Positions 37,562 through 46,121 of a stretch of 64,000 bases of DNA are shown here, one piece after another. The stretch is from Flavobacterium soyangense (lineage in GTDB: Bacteria; Bacteroidota; Bacteroidia; Flavobacteriales; Flavobacteriaceae): positions 1-64,000 of the forward strand of contig NZ_JADHEC010000022.1 of the NCBI RefSeq assembly GCF_015277675.1. The letters are read 5' to 3'. Every line of letters starts with the position of its first letter. The stretch's first letter is position 1. Under the pieces are notes generated by a model. That model was given only the letters and a program-made list of their open reading frames with translations, was not told where the DNA came from and searched no databases. Position numbers and translations under genes: made by a program.

Positions 37562-38278
37562 ATGAAACTAGACATATTAGCATTCGGTGCACATCCTGAT
37601 GATGTGGAATTAGGTTGTGGCGGAACTATCGCCAAAGAAATAGCATTGGGAAAAAAAGTGGGAATTATTGATTTGACACGTGGCGAACTTGGCACACGAG
37701 GTTCTGTTGAAATTCGGAACCAAGAAGCTACTAATGCAGCAAAAATTCTGGGTGTTTCTGCTCGGGAAAATCTGGATATGCGTGATGGATTTTTTGTAAA
37801 TGACGAATCACATCAAATGGGAATAATAAAAATGCTTCGAAAATATAAACCTGAAATAGTTTTATGCAATGCTATTGACGATCGTCATATTGATCACGGA
37901 AAAGGAAGCCAATTAGTTTCAGATGCTTGTTTTTTGTCTGGTTTGATAAAAATTGAATCCGAAATTAATGGAGAAAAACAAGAAGTCTGGCGACCAAAAT
38001 TAGTCTATCATTATATACAATGGAAACACATAACACCCGATTTTGTAGTTGATATTACAGGTTATAACGACAAAAAGGTAGAGGCTATTTTAGCATACAG
38101 TTCCCAGTTTTACAATCCAAATTCGGATGAGCCAGAAACACTGATTGCATCAAAAAACTTTTTGGAAAGCCTTAATTATAGAGCACAGGATTTAGGAAGA
38201 TTGATTGGTACAGATTATGCTGAAGGATTTACGGTCGAAAGATATTTGGCAGTCAATAGTTTAGGCGACTTAATGTAA
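37562..38278 (+). CDS. bshB1: Bacillithiol biosynthesis deacetylase BshB1
   Basis: This 238-residue zinc deacetylase of the PIG-L/LmbE family removes acetate from GlcNAc-malate. The zinc motif is FGAHPDDVELGCGGT, followed by DLTRGELGTRGS, DMRDGFF, and DDRHIDHGKGSQLV with the later zinc His. These are the BshB1 marks. It indicates that the organism makes bacillithiol, a thiol buffer relevant to the sulfur module at 46-53 kb. It stands alone before the tRNA gene. Confidence 0.93.
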   Translation: MKLDILAFGAHPDDVELGCGGTIAKEIALGKKVGIIDLTRGELGTRGSVEIRNQEATNAAKILGVSARENLDMRDGFFVNDESHQMGIIKMLRKYKPEIVLCNAIDDRHIDHGKGSQLVSDACFLSGLIKIESEINGEKQEVWRPKLVYHYIQWKHITPDFVVDITGYNDKKVEAILAYSSQFYNPNSDEPETLIASKNFLESLNYRAQDLGRLIGTDYAEGFTVERYLAVNSLGDLM

Positions 38279-38294
38279 TTTTTTGAATATTTTC

Positions 38295-38325
38295 TTTGCA
38301 AAAGAAAACTTTAATACTATATTTG
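38295..38325 (+). promoter_or_regulatory. Bacteroidota promoter of tRNA-His
   Basis: TTTG at 38295-38298, 19 bases, then TATATTTG at 38318-38325: an exact match to TTTG-N19-TAnnTTTG. It ends 15 bases before the tRNA. Confidence 0.85.
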
Positions 38326-38340
38326 CACTCGTTAAAAATG

Positions 38341-38414
38341 GTGGTTGTAGCTCAGCTGGTTAGAGTATTGGTTTGTGGTGCCGAGGGTCGCCGGTTCGAA
38401 CCCGGTCAGCCACC
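38341..38414 (+). tRNA. tRNA-His (GTG anticodon)
   Basis: The acceptor stem GTGGTTG/CAGCCAC pairs with one G-U. The D-arm is AGCTCAGCTGGTTAGAGT. The anticodon stem TTGGT/GCCGA holds loop TTGTGGT with anticodon GTG. The T-arm is GCCGG-TTCGAAC-CCGGT. Base 38414 is C, the discriminator typical of tRNA-His, and a G lies at 38340 for the extra G-1. The CCA tail may be encoded in part. Confidence 0.96.
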
Positions 38415-38423
38415 CAGAACGCA

Positions 38424-38453
38424 AAAGCTTCGAAGAAATTCGAGGCTTTTTTT
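38424..38453 (+). terminator. Terminator of tRNA-His
   Basis: AAGCTTCGAA and TTCGAGGCTT pair (with one G-T pair) around loop GAAA, followed by a T-run. The same sequence recurs inverted at 42217-42245. Confidence 0.85.
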
Positions 38454-38484
38454 GTGGGCATATTTTGCGATGTTGTTTTTAAGA

Positions 38485-40020
38485 TTAAAAACTGCTATTT
38501 ACGGCCGATTGATATATCTCAATTTCTTTCTGAATATCAAAAACTCCAGTTTCTACTATTGCTTTTCCTAGTTTTTCTATTACTGGGACAGAAACGCTAT
38601 TTCCTATTAATTTCATCCATCTAGCACGATTTTCGGGTAATAAATAATCTTCAGGAAAACCTTGAATTAAACATGCTTCTTTTTTTGTAATCCTTCTAAA
38701 TTCTTGAGTTTTATATATTTCTTTTAAAAACTTTTCTCGATATTCTAGTTCGCTATTAGCGTTAATTTCTTTAGTAGTAATATAATCATTGGTGTCACTG
38801 GCTACCAATGTTGGAAAAATGTTTGATGTTGGTAGGAATATTCTATTTATACCGTATAGACCGGTACTTATTTTAGTGTTTTTAAAATCGTATCGAATTT
38901 CTTCAGGAGTAATTATATTTTTTTCTTGTAAAGTTTTTAAAGTTTTTGAAATTGAAATTTTCTTTAATTTCAAGTCTCGATTTGTTTTTAAATAATCTAC
39001 AAATAAAACAGTATTGATGTTACATTCTAAAATACGTTTTTCATCTTCAGAAATTTCATTTTTATCATATTCGTTTATCAAAAATGAATAACCTTCCTTT
39101 TTTAGAATTTCAAGCGAAACTAAATCGTCTAGCTCTACTTTGCCAATTGTTTGGTCTAGATCTTTGAAATGTTTGTACGATAACGGGTTTCCGTCTAAAT
39201 TTCCGTAAGCACTTTTCCGTCTGTTTTTAAGCAATAAATAACAAATTTCTTTTTGTCTATCAGTTGTGTCTAAAATATCCCAGGAATGGATGGTCGAATG
39301 ACCATTTCTTAAGTCATTGAATAAAAAATAATCATTAAATCCATTACTGTTTGACAAACTCATATTTCTTGGTTTTATAACTTCGCCAAACAAATCTTTT
39401 TCAAAATTTTCATTTGATTTTACTGGGCTTGCTACAAAATCAGTTAAAATATTTCCTAATCGTATTTTGTTCTGAATTGGTTTAGGCAAACTGAATTTTA
39501 GTGAGTATTCTTCTTCTCGAAAACCTATAATATATATTCTTAATCTATTTTGTGGGACTCCATAATCGAATGAGTTAATCAAATAATAATTGGCAAAATA
39601 TCCTGCCTCTTTTATTCTTTGCAAAATATAAGTTAATGCTTCTTTATTCCTTGGGTCGACCAATCCTTTTACGTTTTCAAAAACAAATGCTTTTGGTTTT
39701 GACTTATTTAATAAGTAAATTGTATCATTCCACAATTGTCCTCTATCATCATCAAATCCTAAATTCCGTCCAGCAATCGACCAACTTTGACACGGAACAC
39801 CTCCAGTTAATAAATCGTGTGCGGGTAAATCTTTAATTTTAGTAATATCACCTAAATTATATTCAAAACCTTCGTTAAAATTGGTACAATAAGTATTTAT
39901 TGCATCTTTGTTTATCTCGCTAAAGTTCAAGCATTCTCCACCAATGCTATTGAGCGCCATTCTAAAACCACCAATACCTGCAAAAAGGTCTATAAAAGTA
40001 AAATTATTATTGCTATTCAT
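38485..40020 (-). CDS. DNA cytosine-5 methyltransferase of a type II R-M system
   Basis: This 511-residue m5C methyltransferase has SAM motif I DLFAGIGGFRMAL near residue 11, the catalytic PCQ loop TGGVPCQSWSIAG, motif VI FENVKGLV, and QNRLRIYIIGF. Motif IX/X appears as CLIQGFPEDYLLP and LIGNSVSVPV at the C-terminus. A large insert between motifs VIII and IX (about residues 200-430) should hold the target-recognition domain and is longer than usual. It is the last gene of the R-M operon, 6 bases after the endonuclease stop. Confidence 0.93.
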   Translation of the reverse strand: MNSNNNFTFIDLFAGIGGFRMALNSIGGECLNFSEINKDAINTYCTNFNEGFEYNLGDITKIKDLPAHDLLTGGVPCQSWSIAGRNLGFDDDRGQLWNDTIYLLNKSKPKAFVFENVKGLVDPRNKEALTYILQRIKEAGYFANYYLINSFDYGVPQNRLRIYIIGFREEEYSLKFSLPKPIQNKIRLGNILTDFVASPVKSNENFEKDLFGEVIKPRNMSLSNSNGFNDYFLFNDLRNGHSTIHSWDILDTTDRQKEICYLLLKNRRKSAYGNLDGNPLSYKHFKDLDQTIGKVELDDLVSLEILKKEGYSFLINEYDKNEISEDEKRILECNINTVLFVDYLKTNRDLKLKKISISKTLKTLQEKNIITPEEIRYDFKNTKISTGLYGINRIFLPTSNIFPTLVASDTNDYITTKEINANSELEYREKFLKEIYKTQEFRRITKKEACLIQGFPEDYLLPENRARWMKLIGNSVSVPVIEKLGKAIVETGVFDIQKEIEIYQSAVNSSF

Positions 40021-40026
40021 TTTGGT

Positions 40027-40863
40027 TTATTTAAGTATAACTTCTTCAAAATCAAGAGGTGGCTCCATTTCTAAAAACTCTCTGTAAATCCGTTCTCTGT
40101 AAGTTGCGCCCAAAAGATTAACTTCTTTAATGAAATTATTATAAGTTCCTTTTCCTCCAATTAATTCCCAAAATTCATTTCCAATTAAAACAGAGCTATC
40201 ACTTTGCATATTGAACCATCTCAATGGGAATGTCCATTTGTATTCTTCTTTCTTACCATACGGATTGTAAGGCAAGGCATAATAAGCAAAATCTACCTGT
40301 TTAGGGTTCATTGCCAAAAGTTTGAACATTTTTTCTTTACTCACTTTTGTTTGGTCGCTATTTGGTAATGGCCCTTTTAACTCAAAAGCATATTTAATAT
40401 TTGTAGTTTCGTTGTGAATAAAAACATCACAAGTTACACTAACAGGGATAGGATTTCCACCACCTTCTTGTATGTATTTTAATTCGGTTTCCCAATCTGG
40501 TTTTATTTTTAATTCTCCTTTTTTATTGTGCTCTAGTTTGTTTAAAACTTCTTGAATTCTCCTCAAACTTTCGCTTCCAACAATTCCATTAACACTATGA
40601 CCCATCGAGCAATTTCCGTGTGCTTCGATTGCAACAACTTGAGCTAGTTTTTCCCAAACTCCTCCAAAAGGAGTAACAAATCTTCTTTCAAAATGAGAGC
40701 CTTTAAATATTTCGTCAGGAACTAATGCAGCATAAAGCGGTTTATTAGCCCGATGCACTTCTTTTTCAAATGGATTTTTATATAAAACGTTTTCCAAAAC
40801 TCGATCCATCATTTTTGAAACTACATTCTTGATGGCTAATGCTACACGTTCTTCTTTACTCAT
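40027..40863 (-). CDS. Type II restriction endonuclease, TdeIII-like
   Basis: This 278-residue soluble protein lies between two m5C methyltransferases with 6-base gaps. The segments HFERRFVTPFGGVWEKLAQV and NCSMGHSVNG resemble what I recall of the TdeIII endonuclease family. A PD-(D/E)xK-like site appears as TCDVFIHN followed by YAFELKGPLPN (Asp, then ExK). Recognition of GGNCC in TdeIII is memory, and specificity here is not established. Position alone makes it the nuclease. Confidence 0.75.
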   Translation of the reverse strand: MSKEERVALAIKNVVSKMMDRVLENVLYKNPFEKEVHRANKPLYAALVPDEIFKGSHFERRFVTPFGGVWEKLAQVVAIEAHGNCSMGHSVNGIVGSESLRRIQEVLNKLEHNKKGELKIKPDWETELKYIQEGGGNPIPVSVTCDVFIHNETTNIKYAFELKGPLPNSDQTKVSKEKMFKLLAMNPKQVDFAYYALPYNPYGKKEEYKWTFPLRWFNMQSDSSVLIGNEFWELIGGKGTYNNFIKEVNLLGATYRERIYREFLEMEPPLDFEEVILK

Positions 40864-40869
40864 CTTTAT

Positions 40870-42105
40870 TTATTTTATACAATGATAATACTTATTCAAA
40901 AAATTCACAATTGAATAGCCAACTTCTTTCCCTAAATTTACAGGAACTGCATTCCCAATTTGTTTGTATTGCTGTGCAATAGAACCTTCAAATTTCCAAT
41001 CATCAGGAAAAGTTTGAATTCTCGCATATTCTCGAACTGTAAACGGTCGTGTTTCTTCGGGATGACATCTTTCGGTTTGCTTTTGCGCAGGACTACACAT
41101 AAGAGTCAAACAAGGTTCGTCCCAACCCATTCGTCTAGCCATTCCAGTTTTTCCACCGCCAAGATGGAAACTTCCGCCCATAAACTCTTTTTGAATTTCT
41201 AATGGTAAATCACGCCAATACCCTTTTTGTGGAACTAAATCTAAAACATCGATTTTGCTTTTTGGGTATTTTGAACCTTCAGATTTTGGAACATTGCAAT
41301 CAAATAAATCTCCTTTTTTAAGCGCATCTTTTAAATTATAGATTTTCTTGTAAGGTTTAGGATATTCGTATTTTAAATCGATATCTTTTCTGATTCCAAC
41401 TAAAATTAGACGTTCACGTTTTTGGGGAACATTAAAATTTATTGCTTTCAAAACTTGGACAGGTACAACATTATAACCAATTTCATCAAGGATTGAAATC
41501 ATTCCTTGCAGAGTTTTTCCGTTTTCGTGACTCAACAAACCACGAACATTTTCACCAATACAAATCGGAGGATTTACTTCTTTTACGGCTCTTGCAAACT
41601 CGTAAAACAAAGTGCCGCGAGCATCGGCTAAACCTAGTTTTTTGCCAGCATAACTAAACGCTTGACAAGGAAAACTGCCAGTTACAACATCGACTTTATT
41701 ATGATATTCAGAGAAATCAAATGATTTTATATCGCCTTCCAAAACATTCCAATTTGGACGATTATTTCTTAAAGTCTGGCAAGCCCATTTGTCAATTTCA
41801 TTTAAAGCAACACATTTCAAACCTGATTTTTCCATTCCAACAGCCAAACCACCTGCTCCAGCGAATAATTCTAAAACTGAATATTCATTATGGGGTTCTA
41901 CATAATTTGAAACAGTTTCTATCGCATTGTTTTGAATTAAAAAATCAGTAAATAGAGTTTCAACTTGTTCTTTATGATACACTCTATAATTGCTCATAGG
42001 CTCACGAACAGCTGATAATTTCCCTTCTCTATCCCAACGCCTTAAAGTTTCTTTGCTTTTCCCAATCAATTCTGCGGCTTCGGACAGTGTTAAATATTCA
42101 TTCAT
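40870..42105 (-). CDS. m5C DNA methyltransferase with N-terminal helix-turn-helix
   Basis: This 411-residue fusion has residues 1-55 as a MerR/excisionase-like DNA-binding domain (LTLSEAAELIGKSKETLRRW). The methyltransferase core starts at about residue 75: motif I LELFAGAGGLAVGM, catalytic GSFPCQAFSYAGK, motif VI GENVRGLLSHENG, QKRERLILVGI, and the C-terminal YKQIGNAVPVNLG. The HTH could repress the cassette, as in other self-regulating methyltransferases. I start at the ATG at 42105, since the first codon of the longer ORF is TTG. It is the first gene of the R-M operon. Confidence 0.93.
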   Translation of the reverse strand: MNEYLTLSEAAELIGKSKETLRRWDREGKLSAVREPMSNYRVYHKEQVETLFTDFLIQNNAIETVSNYVEPHNEYSVLELFAGAGGLAVGMEKSGLKCVALNEIDKWACQTLRNNRPNWNVLEGDIKSFDFSEYHNKVDVVTGSFPCQAFSYAGKKLGLADARGTLFYEFARAVKEVNPPICIGENVRGLLSHENGKTLQGMISILDEIGYNVVPVQVLKAINFNVPQKRERLILVGIRKDIDLKYEYPKPYKKIYNLKDALKKGDLFDCNVPKSEGSKYPKSKIDVLDLVPQKGYWRDLPLEIQKEFMGGSFHLGGGKTGMARRMGWDEPCLTLMCSPAQKQTERCHPEETRPFTVREYARIQTFPDDWKFEGSIAQQYKQIGNAVPVNLGKEVGYSIVNFLNKYYHCIK

Positions 42106-42216
42106 AACCAAGTAGTTTAACCTTATACATTGGTTACAAATTTAGAATTAAAAATGGAATAACCTATATTAATAAAGAAAATTATAATTATTAAAATTTC
42201 TAAAAAAACAAACCAT

Positions 42217-42245
42217 AAAAAAGCCTCGAATTTCTTCGAAGCTTT
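42217..42245 (-). terminator. Terminator of the M28 peptidase gene, inverted copy of the tRNA-His terminator
   Basis: On the minus strand it reads AAAGCTTCGAAG, then AAATTCGAGGCT and a T-run, the same as the tRNA-His terminator including the loop. It ends 27 bases from the peptidase stop codon. Confidence 0.85.
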
Positions 42246-42271
42246 CTGTTATTTTATTTAAGTTATAAAAT

Positions 42272-43288
42272 CTAACTCCCGCTTTTATCAACCATCGGAC
42301 GATTTTCTCTGTTTGCTAATTCCCAGGCAATTGTGAATGCGAGTTGCGCTCTTTTTGCCAAAGCATCAAATTCAATTTTATTGACTTCATCGGTAGCTTT
42401 GTGATAATCAGCATGAACACCATTGAAAAGAAAAACAGATGGAATCCCGTTTTTGGCAAAATTATAATGATCCGAGCGATAATAAAAGCGATTTGGATCC
42501 GCTCTATCATTGTATTTGTAATCTATCAATAAATTCACATATTTTTTATTGGCATCTTCACAAATGTTATATAAATCTGTCGAAAGATAATCAGAACCAA
42601 TTAGGTAAACATAATTACTCGAATTATTATGTAATTCATCATGGCGACCAATCATATCAATATTGATGTCGGTTATGGTGTTTGCAAATGGAAATAAAGG
42701 GTGTTGAGAATAATAGCTGGAACCCAATAATCCGTGCTCTTCGCCAGTCATATGAAGAAATAAAATAGAACGTTTTGGGCCGTGACCTTCTTTTTTAGCT
42801 TTTGAAAATGCTTGAGCTATTTCGAGTAAAGCCACGGTTCCGGAACCATCATCATCGGCTCCATTGTAAACTTCTCCATTTTTTATGCCAATATGATCAT
42901 AATGGGCTGAAATTACAATGATTTCATTGGGCTTCTCAGAACCTTCGATAAAAGCCCAAATATTTTCAGAATCAGGCAAATTATCATTCCGAATGGCATT
43001 CAGGAAAGAAGCCGGAATTCGTTGATAAAAATCTGTTGCTCCTTTTGGAAAAGAAATATTATTTGCCTTGTACTGACCGATAAGGTATTCTCCTGCTTTT
43101 TTCTGACCAACAGAACCTGTTTGACGACCTTCCATTTCGTCAGAAGCTACTATATAAAGGTGTGTTTTTAAATCAGCGGCGGTAATTGTATTCGTATATT
43201 TTGTTGGTGAAACATCAGAAACACTACTTTTTTGCGAAGTACAAGAAATTGAAGCGCCTAGTAATAAAAGAATTAGTATTTTTTTCAT
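42272..43288 (-). CDS. M28-family zinc peptidase lipoprotein
   Basis: This 338-residue exported aminopeptidase-like enzyme has the signal MKKILILLLLGASISC, with lipobox SISC. The dizinc site appears as AHYDHIG (His, Asp), GADDDGSG (bridging Asp), TGEEHGLLGS (catalytic and metal Glu), IDMIGRHD (Asp), and the final His in SDHYNFAK. It is anchored in the envelope and probably cleaves peptides outside the cytoplasm. It lies downstream of the dienelactone hydrolase-like gene with a 42-base gap. Confidence 0.93.
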   Translation of the reverse strand: MKKILILLLLGASISCTSQKSSVSDVSPTKYTNTITAADLKTHLYIVASDEMEGRQTGSVGQKKAGEYLIGQYKANNISFPKGATDFYQRIPASFLNAIRNDNLPDSENIWAFIEGSEKPNEIIVISAHYDHIGIKNGEVYNGADDDGSGTVALLEIAQAFSKAKKEGHGPKRSILFLHMTGEEHGLLGSSYYSQHPLFPFANTITDINIDMIGRHDELHNNSSNYVYLIGSDYLSTDLYNICEDANKKYVNLLIDYKYNDRADPNRFYYRSDHYNFAKNGIPSVFLFNGVHADYHKATDEVNKIEFDALAKRAQLAFTIAWELANRENRPMVDKSGS

Positions 43289-43330
43289 TTTAAATAGCTA
43301 TTGGTATGTTTTTGGGGCTAAATTAAGGCT

Positions 43331-44104
43331 TTATTTTTTTAAAACTTCATTAAGGAAAAGTTTCATATGCTCCCAAGATCTTTTAGCTGCAATTTCGTTA
43401 TAGGCTGCGCCTTTTGAATTGTCATTTCCTGATTCTGGATTAGTAAAAGCGTGAACTGCATTAGCGTAATAAATCATTTGCCAATCGGCTTTTGTGTCTC
43501 GCATTTCTTGTTGGAAAGCAGCAATTTCTTCTTTGGATTCATAAGGATCGTCCGCGCCGTGGCAAACCAAAACCTTTGCTTTAATTGGCTCAATCGTTCT
43601 TTTTGCATCTCTGCCCAAACCTCCGTGAAAGGAAACAACTCCTTTTACGTTCATATTTGAACGTGCAACTTCAAGAACTCCTGTCCCTCCAAAACAATAG
43701 CCAATCACAACAATATTATCAGCATTGGCACCCGAAAGAATTAATTGTTCCAGTGCCAATGAAATCCTTTTTTGATATTCTGTAAAATTAGTTTTGTAAT
43801 AACCGGCAATTTTTCCTGCCTCAGTATTGTCTTTTGGATAATTTCCTTCTCCATAAATATCGGCTACGAAAGCATAATAACCCAATTTAGATAAGTTTTC
43901 GGCAGTATTTTTCGAAAGTTTGTCGATTCCTCTCCAAGCCGGAAGAATAAGAATTCCAGGTTTTTGTTGACTTTTGGTTTTTGGCTGAATGCCAAAGCCG
44001 TTTAAAACCTGAACTCCATCTTTGTATTTCACTGGTTTTAATTGGGCAAATGAAACACTTGAATATGATAACATTGCCAAGAATAAATATTTTAATTTTT
44101 TCAT
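43331..44104 (-). CDS. Dienelactone hydrolase-family exported enzyme
   Basis: This 257-residue alpha/beta hydrolase has a cleavable signal peptide (MKKLKYLFLAMLSYSSVSFA). The nucleophile motif is GYCFGGTG with a Cys, as in dienelactone hydrolase. The Asp is in CHGADDPYE and the His in NAVHAFTNPESG, completing the triad. It is secreted to the periplasm. The substrate is unknown; many such proteins in Bacteroidota are not true DLH. It probably forms a transcript with the M28 peptidase. Confidence 0.88.
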   Translation of the reverse strand: MKKLKYLFLAMLSYSSVSFAQLKPVKYKDGVQVLNGFGIQPKTKSQQKPGILILPAWRGIDKLSKNTAENLSKLGYYAFVADIYGEGNYPKDNTEAGKIAGYYKTNFTEYQKRISLALEQLILSGANADNIVVIGYCFGGTGVLEVARSNMNVKGVVSFHGGLGRDAKRTIEPIKAKVLVCHGADDPYESKEEIAAFQQEMRDTKADWQMIYYANAVHAFTNPESGNDNSKGAAYNEIAAKRSWEHMKLFLNEVLKK

Positions 44105-44198
44105 AAATAAATTGTTTTAAACAAATATCTGAAATAAAATAGAATAGTTATCTATAAACGGTTGTTAATTGTACAATTTTTATCATCAGGGATACCAT

Positions 44199-44651
44199 TT
44201 ACAAAGTAACATTCCGCTTGAAAGCGCAACCTAATTCCATTATTGAATCGGTTTTTGATATCCCGGGAATATTGTCGATTTTTTCATAAAGCACTTTCCG
44301 CATGTGTTCATGATTTCTGGCAATAATTTTAATATAAAGCGTGTATAAACCCGATATATAATAGCATTCTGTAATTTCGGGAATTTTTTTCAACTCTTCG
44401 ATAATTCTATTAGAATCTTGGTCTTTATTCAAGGTAATTCCTGTGAAAGCTCCCCAATCGTAGCCTATTTTTTTCTCATTGATTACGGGTTTTATTCCAA
44501 GTAGAATTCCTTGTTCTATCAACCGATTCACTCGCTGATGCACCATTGTGTTTGAAATTTTCAAATTGGCAGCGATTGTTGAATAGGCCATTCGCCCGTC
44601 TTTTTCCAATTCTTTGATGATATTGGTATCGAATTGATCTAATGTCTCCAT
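44199..44651 (-). CDS. Lrp/AsnC-family transcription regulator
   Basis: This 150-residue regulator has an N-terminal HTH (LEKDGRMAYSTIAANLKISN) and a C-terminal RAM domain, with ECYYISGLYTLYIKIIARNH. It is divergent from ornithine aminotransferase with 146 bases between them. It is therefore likely to sense an amino acid and control arginine/ornithine use, as Lrp-type activators of rocD do elsewhere; this is inference. Confidence 0.9.
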   Translation of the reverse strand: METLDQFDTNIIKELEKDGRMAYSTIAANLKISNTMVHQRVNRLIEQGILLGIKPVINEKKIGYDWGAFTGITLNKDQDSNRIIEELKKIPEITECYYISGLYTLYIKIIARNHEHMRKVLYEKIDNIPGISKTDSIMELGCAFKRNVTL

Positions 44652-44741
44652 GATTTTATTAATTAAATTGACTTTTATTTAACTTTAAAAGTTAAATATG
44701 ACTTATTTTAATCAAAAGTAAGTCAAAATTTTTATTTTTTA

Positions 44742-44770
44742 TTGTAAAATAAAATATTTTATTATTTTTG
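44742..44770 (+). promoter_or_regulatory. Promoter of the ornithine aminotransferase gene
   Basis: TTG at 44742-44744, 18 bases, then TATTTTTG at 44763-44770, an exact TAnnTTTG -7 element. It ends 27 bases before the ATG at 44798. Confidence 0.6.
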
Positions 44771-44797
44771 TATTCGAAAATTTTAAAAGCAGTCCAA

Positions 44798-46048
44798 ATG
44801 GAACAATTACATCAAACCCTTTCTACTAAATTATCAGCAATGATAGAAAAAGAAAATCAATATGGTGCTCACAATTACCATCCACTGCCTGTGGTTCTCG
44901 AAAGGGGAGAAGGGGTTTTTGTTTGGGACATGGACGGAAAAAGATATTTTGATTTCCTTTCAGCTTATTCAGCAGTAAATCAAGGGCATTGTCACCCGAA
45001 AATTGTGAATGCGTTGATTAAGCAAGCGCAAACTTTGACATTGACATCGCGTGCTTTTTATAATGACCAATTAGGGAATTACGAAGAATATGTAACCAAA
45101 TATTTTGGTTTTGATAAGGTTTTACCAATGAATACCGGTGCCGAAGCAGTAGAAACAGCGCTTAAATTATGCCGAAAATGGGCGTATGAAGTCAAAGGAA
45201 TTCCCGAAAATCAAGCGCAAATTATAGTTTGTGAAGGTAATTTCCACGGAAGAACGACAACGATTATTTCCTTTTCGAATGACGAAACTGCCCGTAAAAG
45301 TTTTGGACCTTTCACTGCCGGATTTATTAAAATTCCTTATGATGATATCGAATCTTTAGAAAACGTATTAAAATCATCAACAAATATCGCCGGATTTTTA
45401 GTAGAACCCATTCAAGGAGAAGCCGGTGTTTATGTTCCTTCCGACGGTTATTTGGCGAAAGCCAAAGCGCTTTGCGAGCAACATAATGCGTTATTTATCG
45501 CTGACGAAGTGCAAACTGGAATTGCAAGAACTGGAAAATTATTGGCGGTACATCACGAAAATGTACAACCCGATATTTTGATTTTAGGAAAAGCACTTTC
45601 TGGAGGCGTTTATCCAGTTTCGGCAGTTTTGGCCAATAACGAAATAATGAACGTCATAAAACCGGGTCAACACGGTTCTACTTTTGGTGGAAACCCAATT
45701 GCTGCAGCCGTTGCCATTGCCGCTCTTGAAGTTATAAAAGACGAGAAATTAGCCGAAAATGCAGAACGTTTAGGAAGTATTCTGAGAAAAGGATTGAACG
45801 AAATTGCCCAAAGAAATTCCTTGATTACCTTGGTTCGAGGAAAAGGTTTGCTGAATGCCATTGTGATTGATTGTGATGAAAACTCCGATTTGGCTTGGGA
45901 TATTTGCATAAAATTTAGCGAATATGGCTTATTGGCAAAACCAACGCATGGCAATAAAATTCGTTTAGCGCCACCATTAGTGATTACTGAAAGTCAAATT
46001 CAGGAGTGTCTTGCCATTATTGAAAGGGCTTTGAACGATTTTAGATAA
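44798..46048 (+). CDS. rocD: Ornithine aminotransferase
   Basis: This 416-residue PLP enzyme converts ornithine and 2-oxoglutarate to glutamate semialdehyde. Landmarks are [70 protein letters not shown], and the Schiff-base Lys in [27 protein letters not shown] follows. These are the ornithine-type marks rather than acetylornithine. I start at the ATG at 44798, because the longer reading frame begins with TTG inside the promoter. Divergent from an Lrp gene. Confidence 0.95.
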   Translation: MEQLHQTLSTKLSAMIEKENQYGAHNYHPLPVVLERGEGVFVWDMDGKRYFDFLSAYSAVNQGHCHPKIVNALIKQAQTLTLTSRAFYNDQLGNYEEYVTKYFGFDKVLPMNTGAEAVETALKLCRKWAYEVKGIPENQAQIIVCEGNFHGRTTTIISFSNDETARKSFGPFTAGFIKIPYDDIESLENVLKSSTNIAGFLVEPIQGEAGVYVPSDGYLAKAKALCEQHNALFIADEVQTGIARTGKLLAVHHENVQPDILILGKALSGGVYPVSAVLANNEIMNVIKPGQHGSTFGGNPIAAAVAIAALEVIKDEKLAENAERLGSILRKGLNEIAQRNSLITLVRGKGLLNAIVIDCDENSDLAWDICIKFSEYGLLAKPTHGNKIRLAPPLVITESQIQECLAIIERALNDFR

Positions 46049-46066
46049 TCGAATCTCAATAAATAG

Positions 46067-46104
46067 AAAACGGCTGTTATGTGATATTAACAGCCGTTTT
46101 TTTT
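46067..46104. terminator. Bidirectional terminator between rocD and the CoA-disulfide reductase gene
   Basis: AAAACGGCTGTTA and TAACAGCCGTTTT pair around an 8-base loop with T-runs on both strands. It serves the two convergent genes. Confidence 0.9.
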
Positions 46105-46121
46105 AGAATTAATGTTGGTTT

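Noticed and set aside
38296-38571. 91-residue ORF on the plus strand across tRNA-His
   Set aside because: It reads through the tRNA gene and its terminator; the tRNA explains the sequence.
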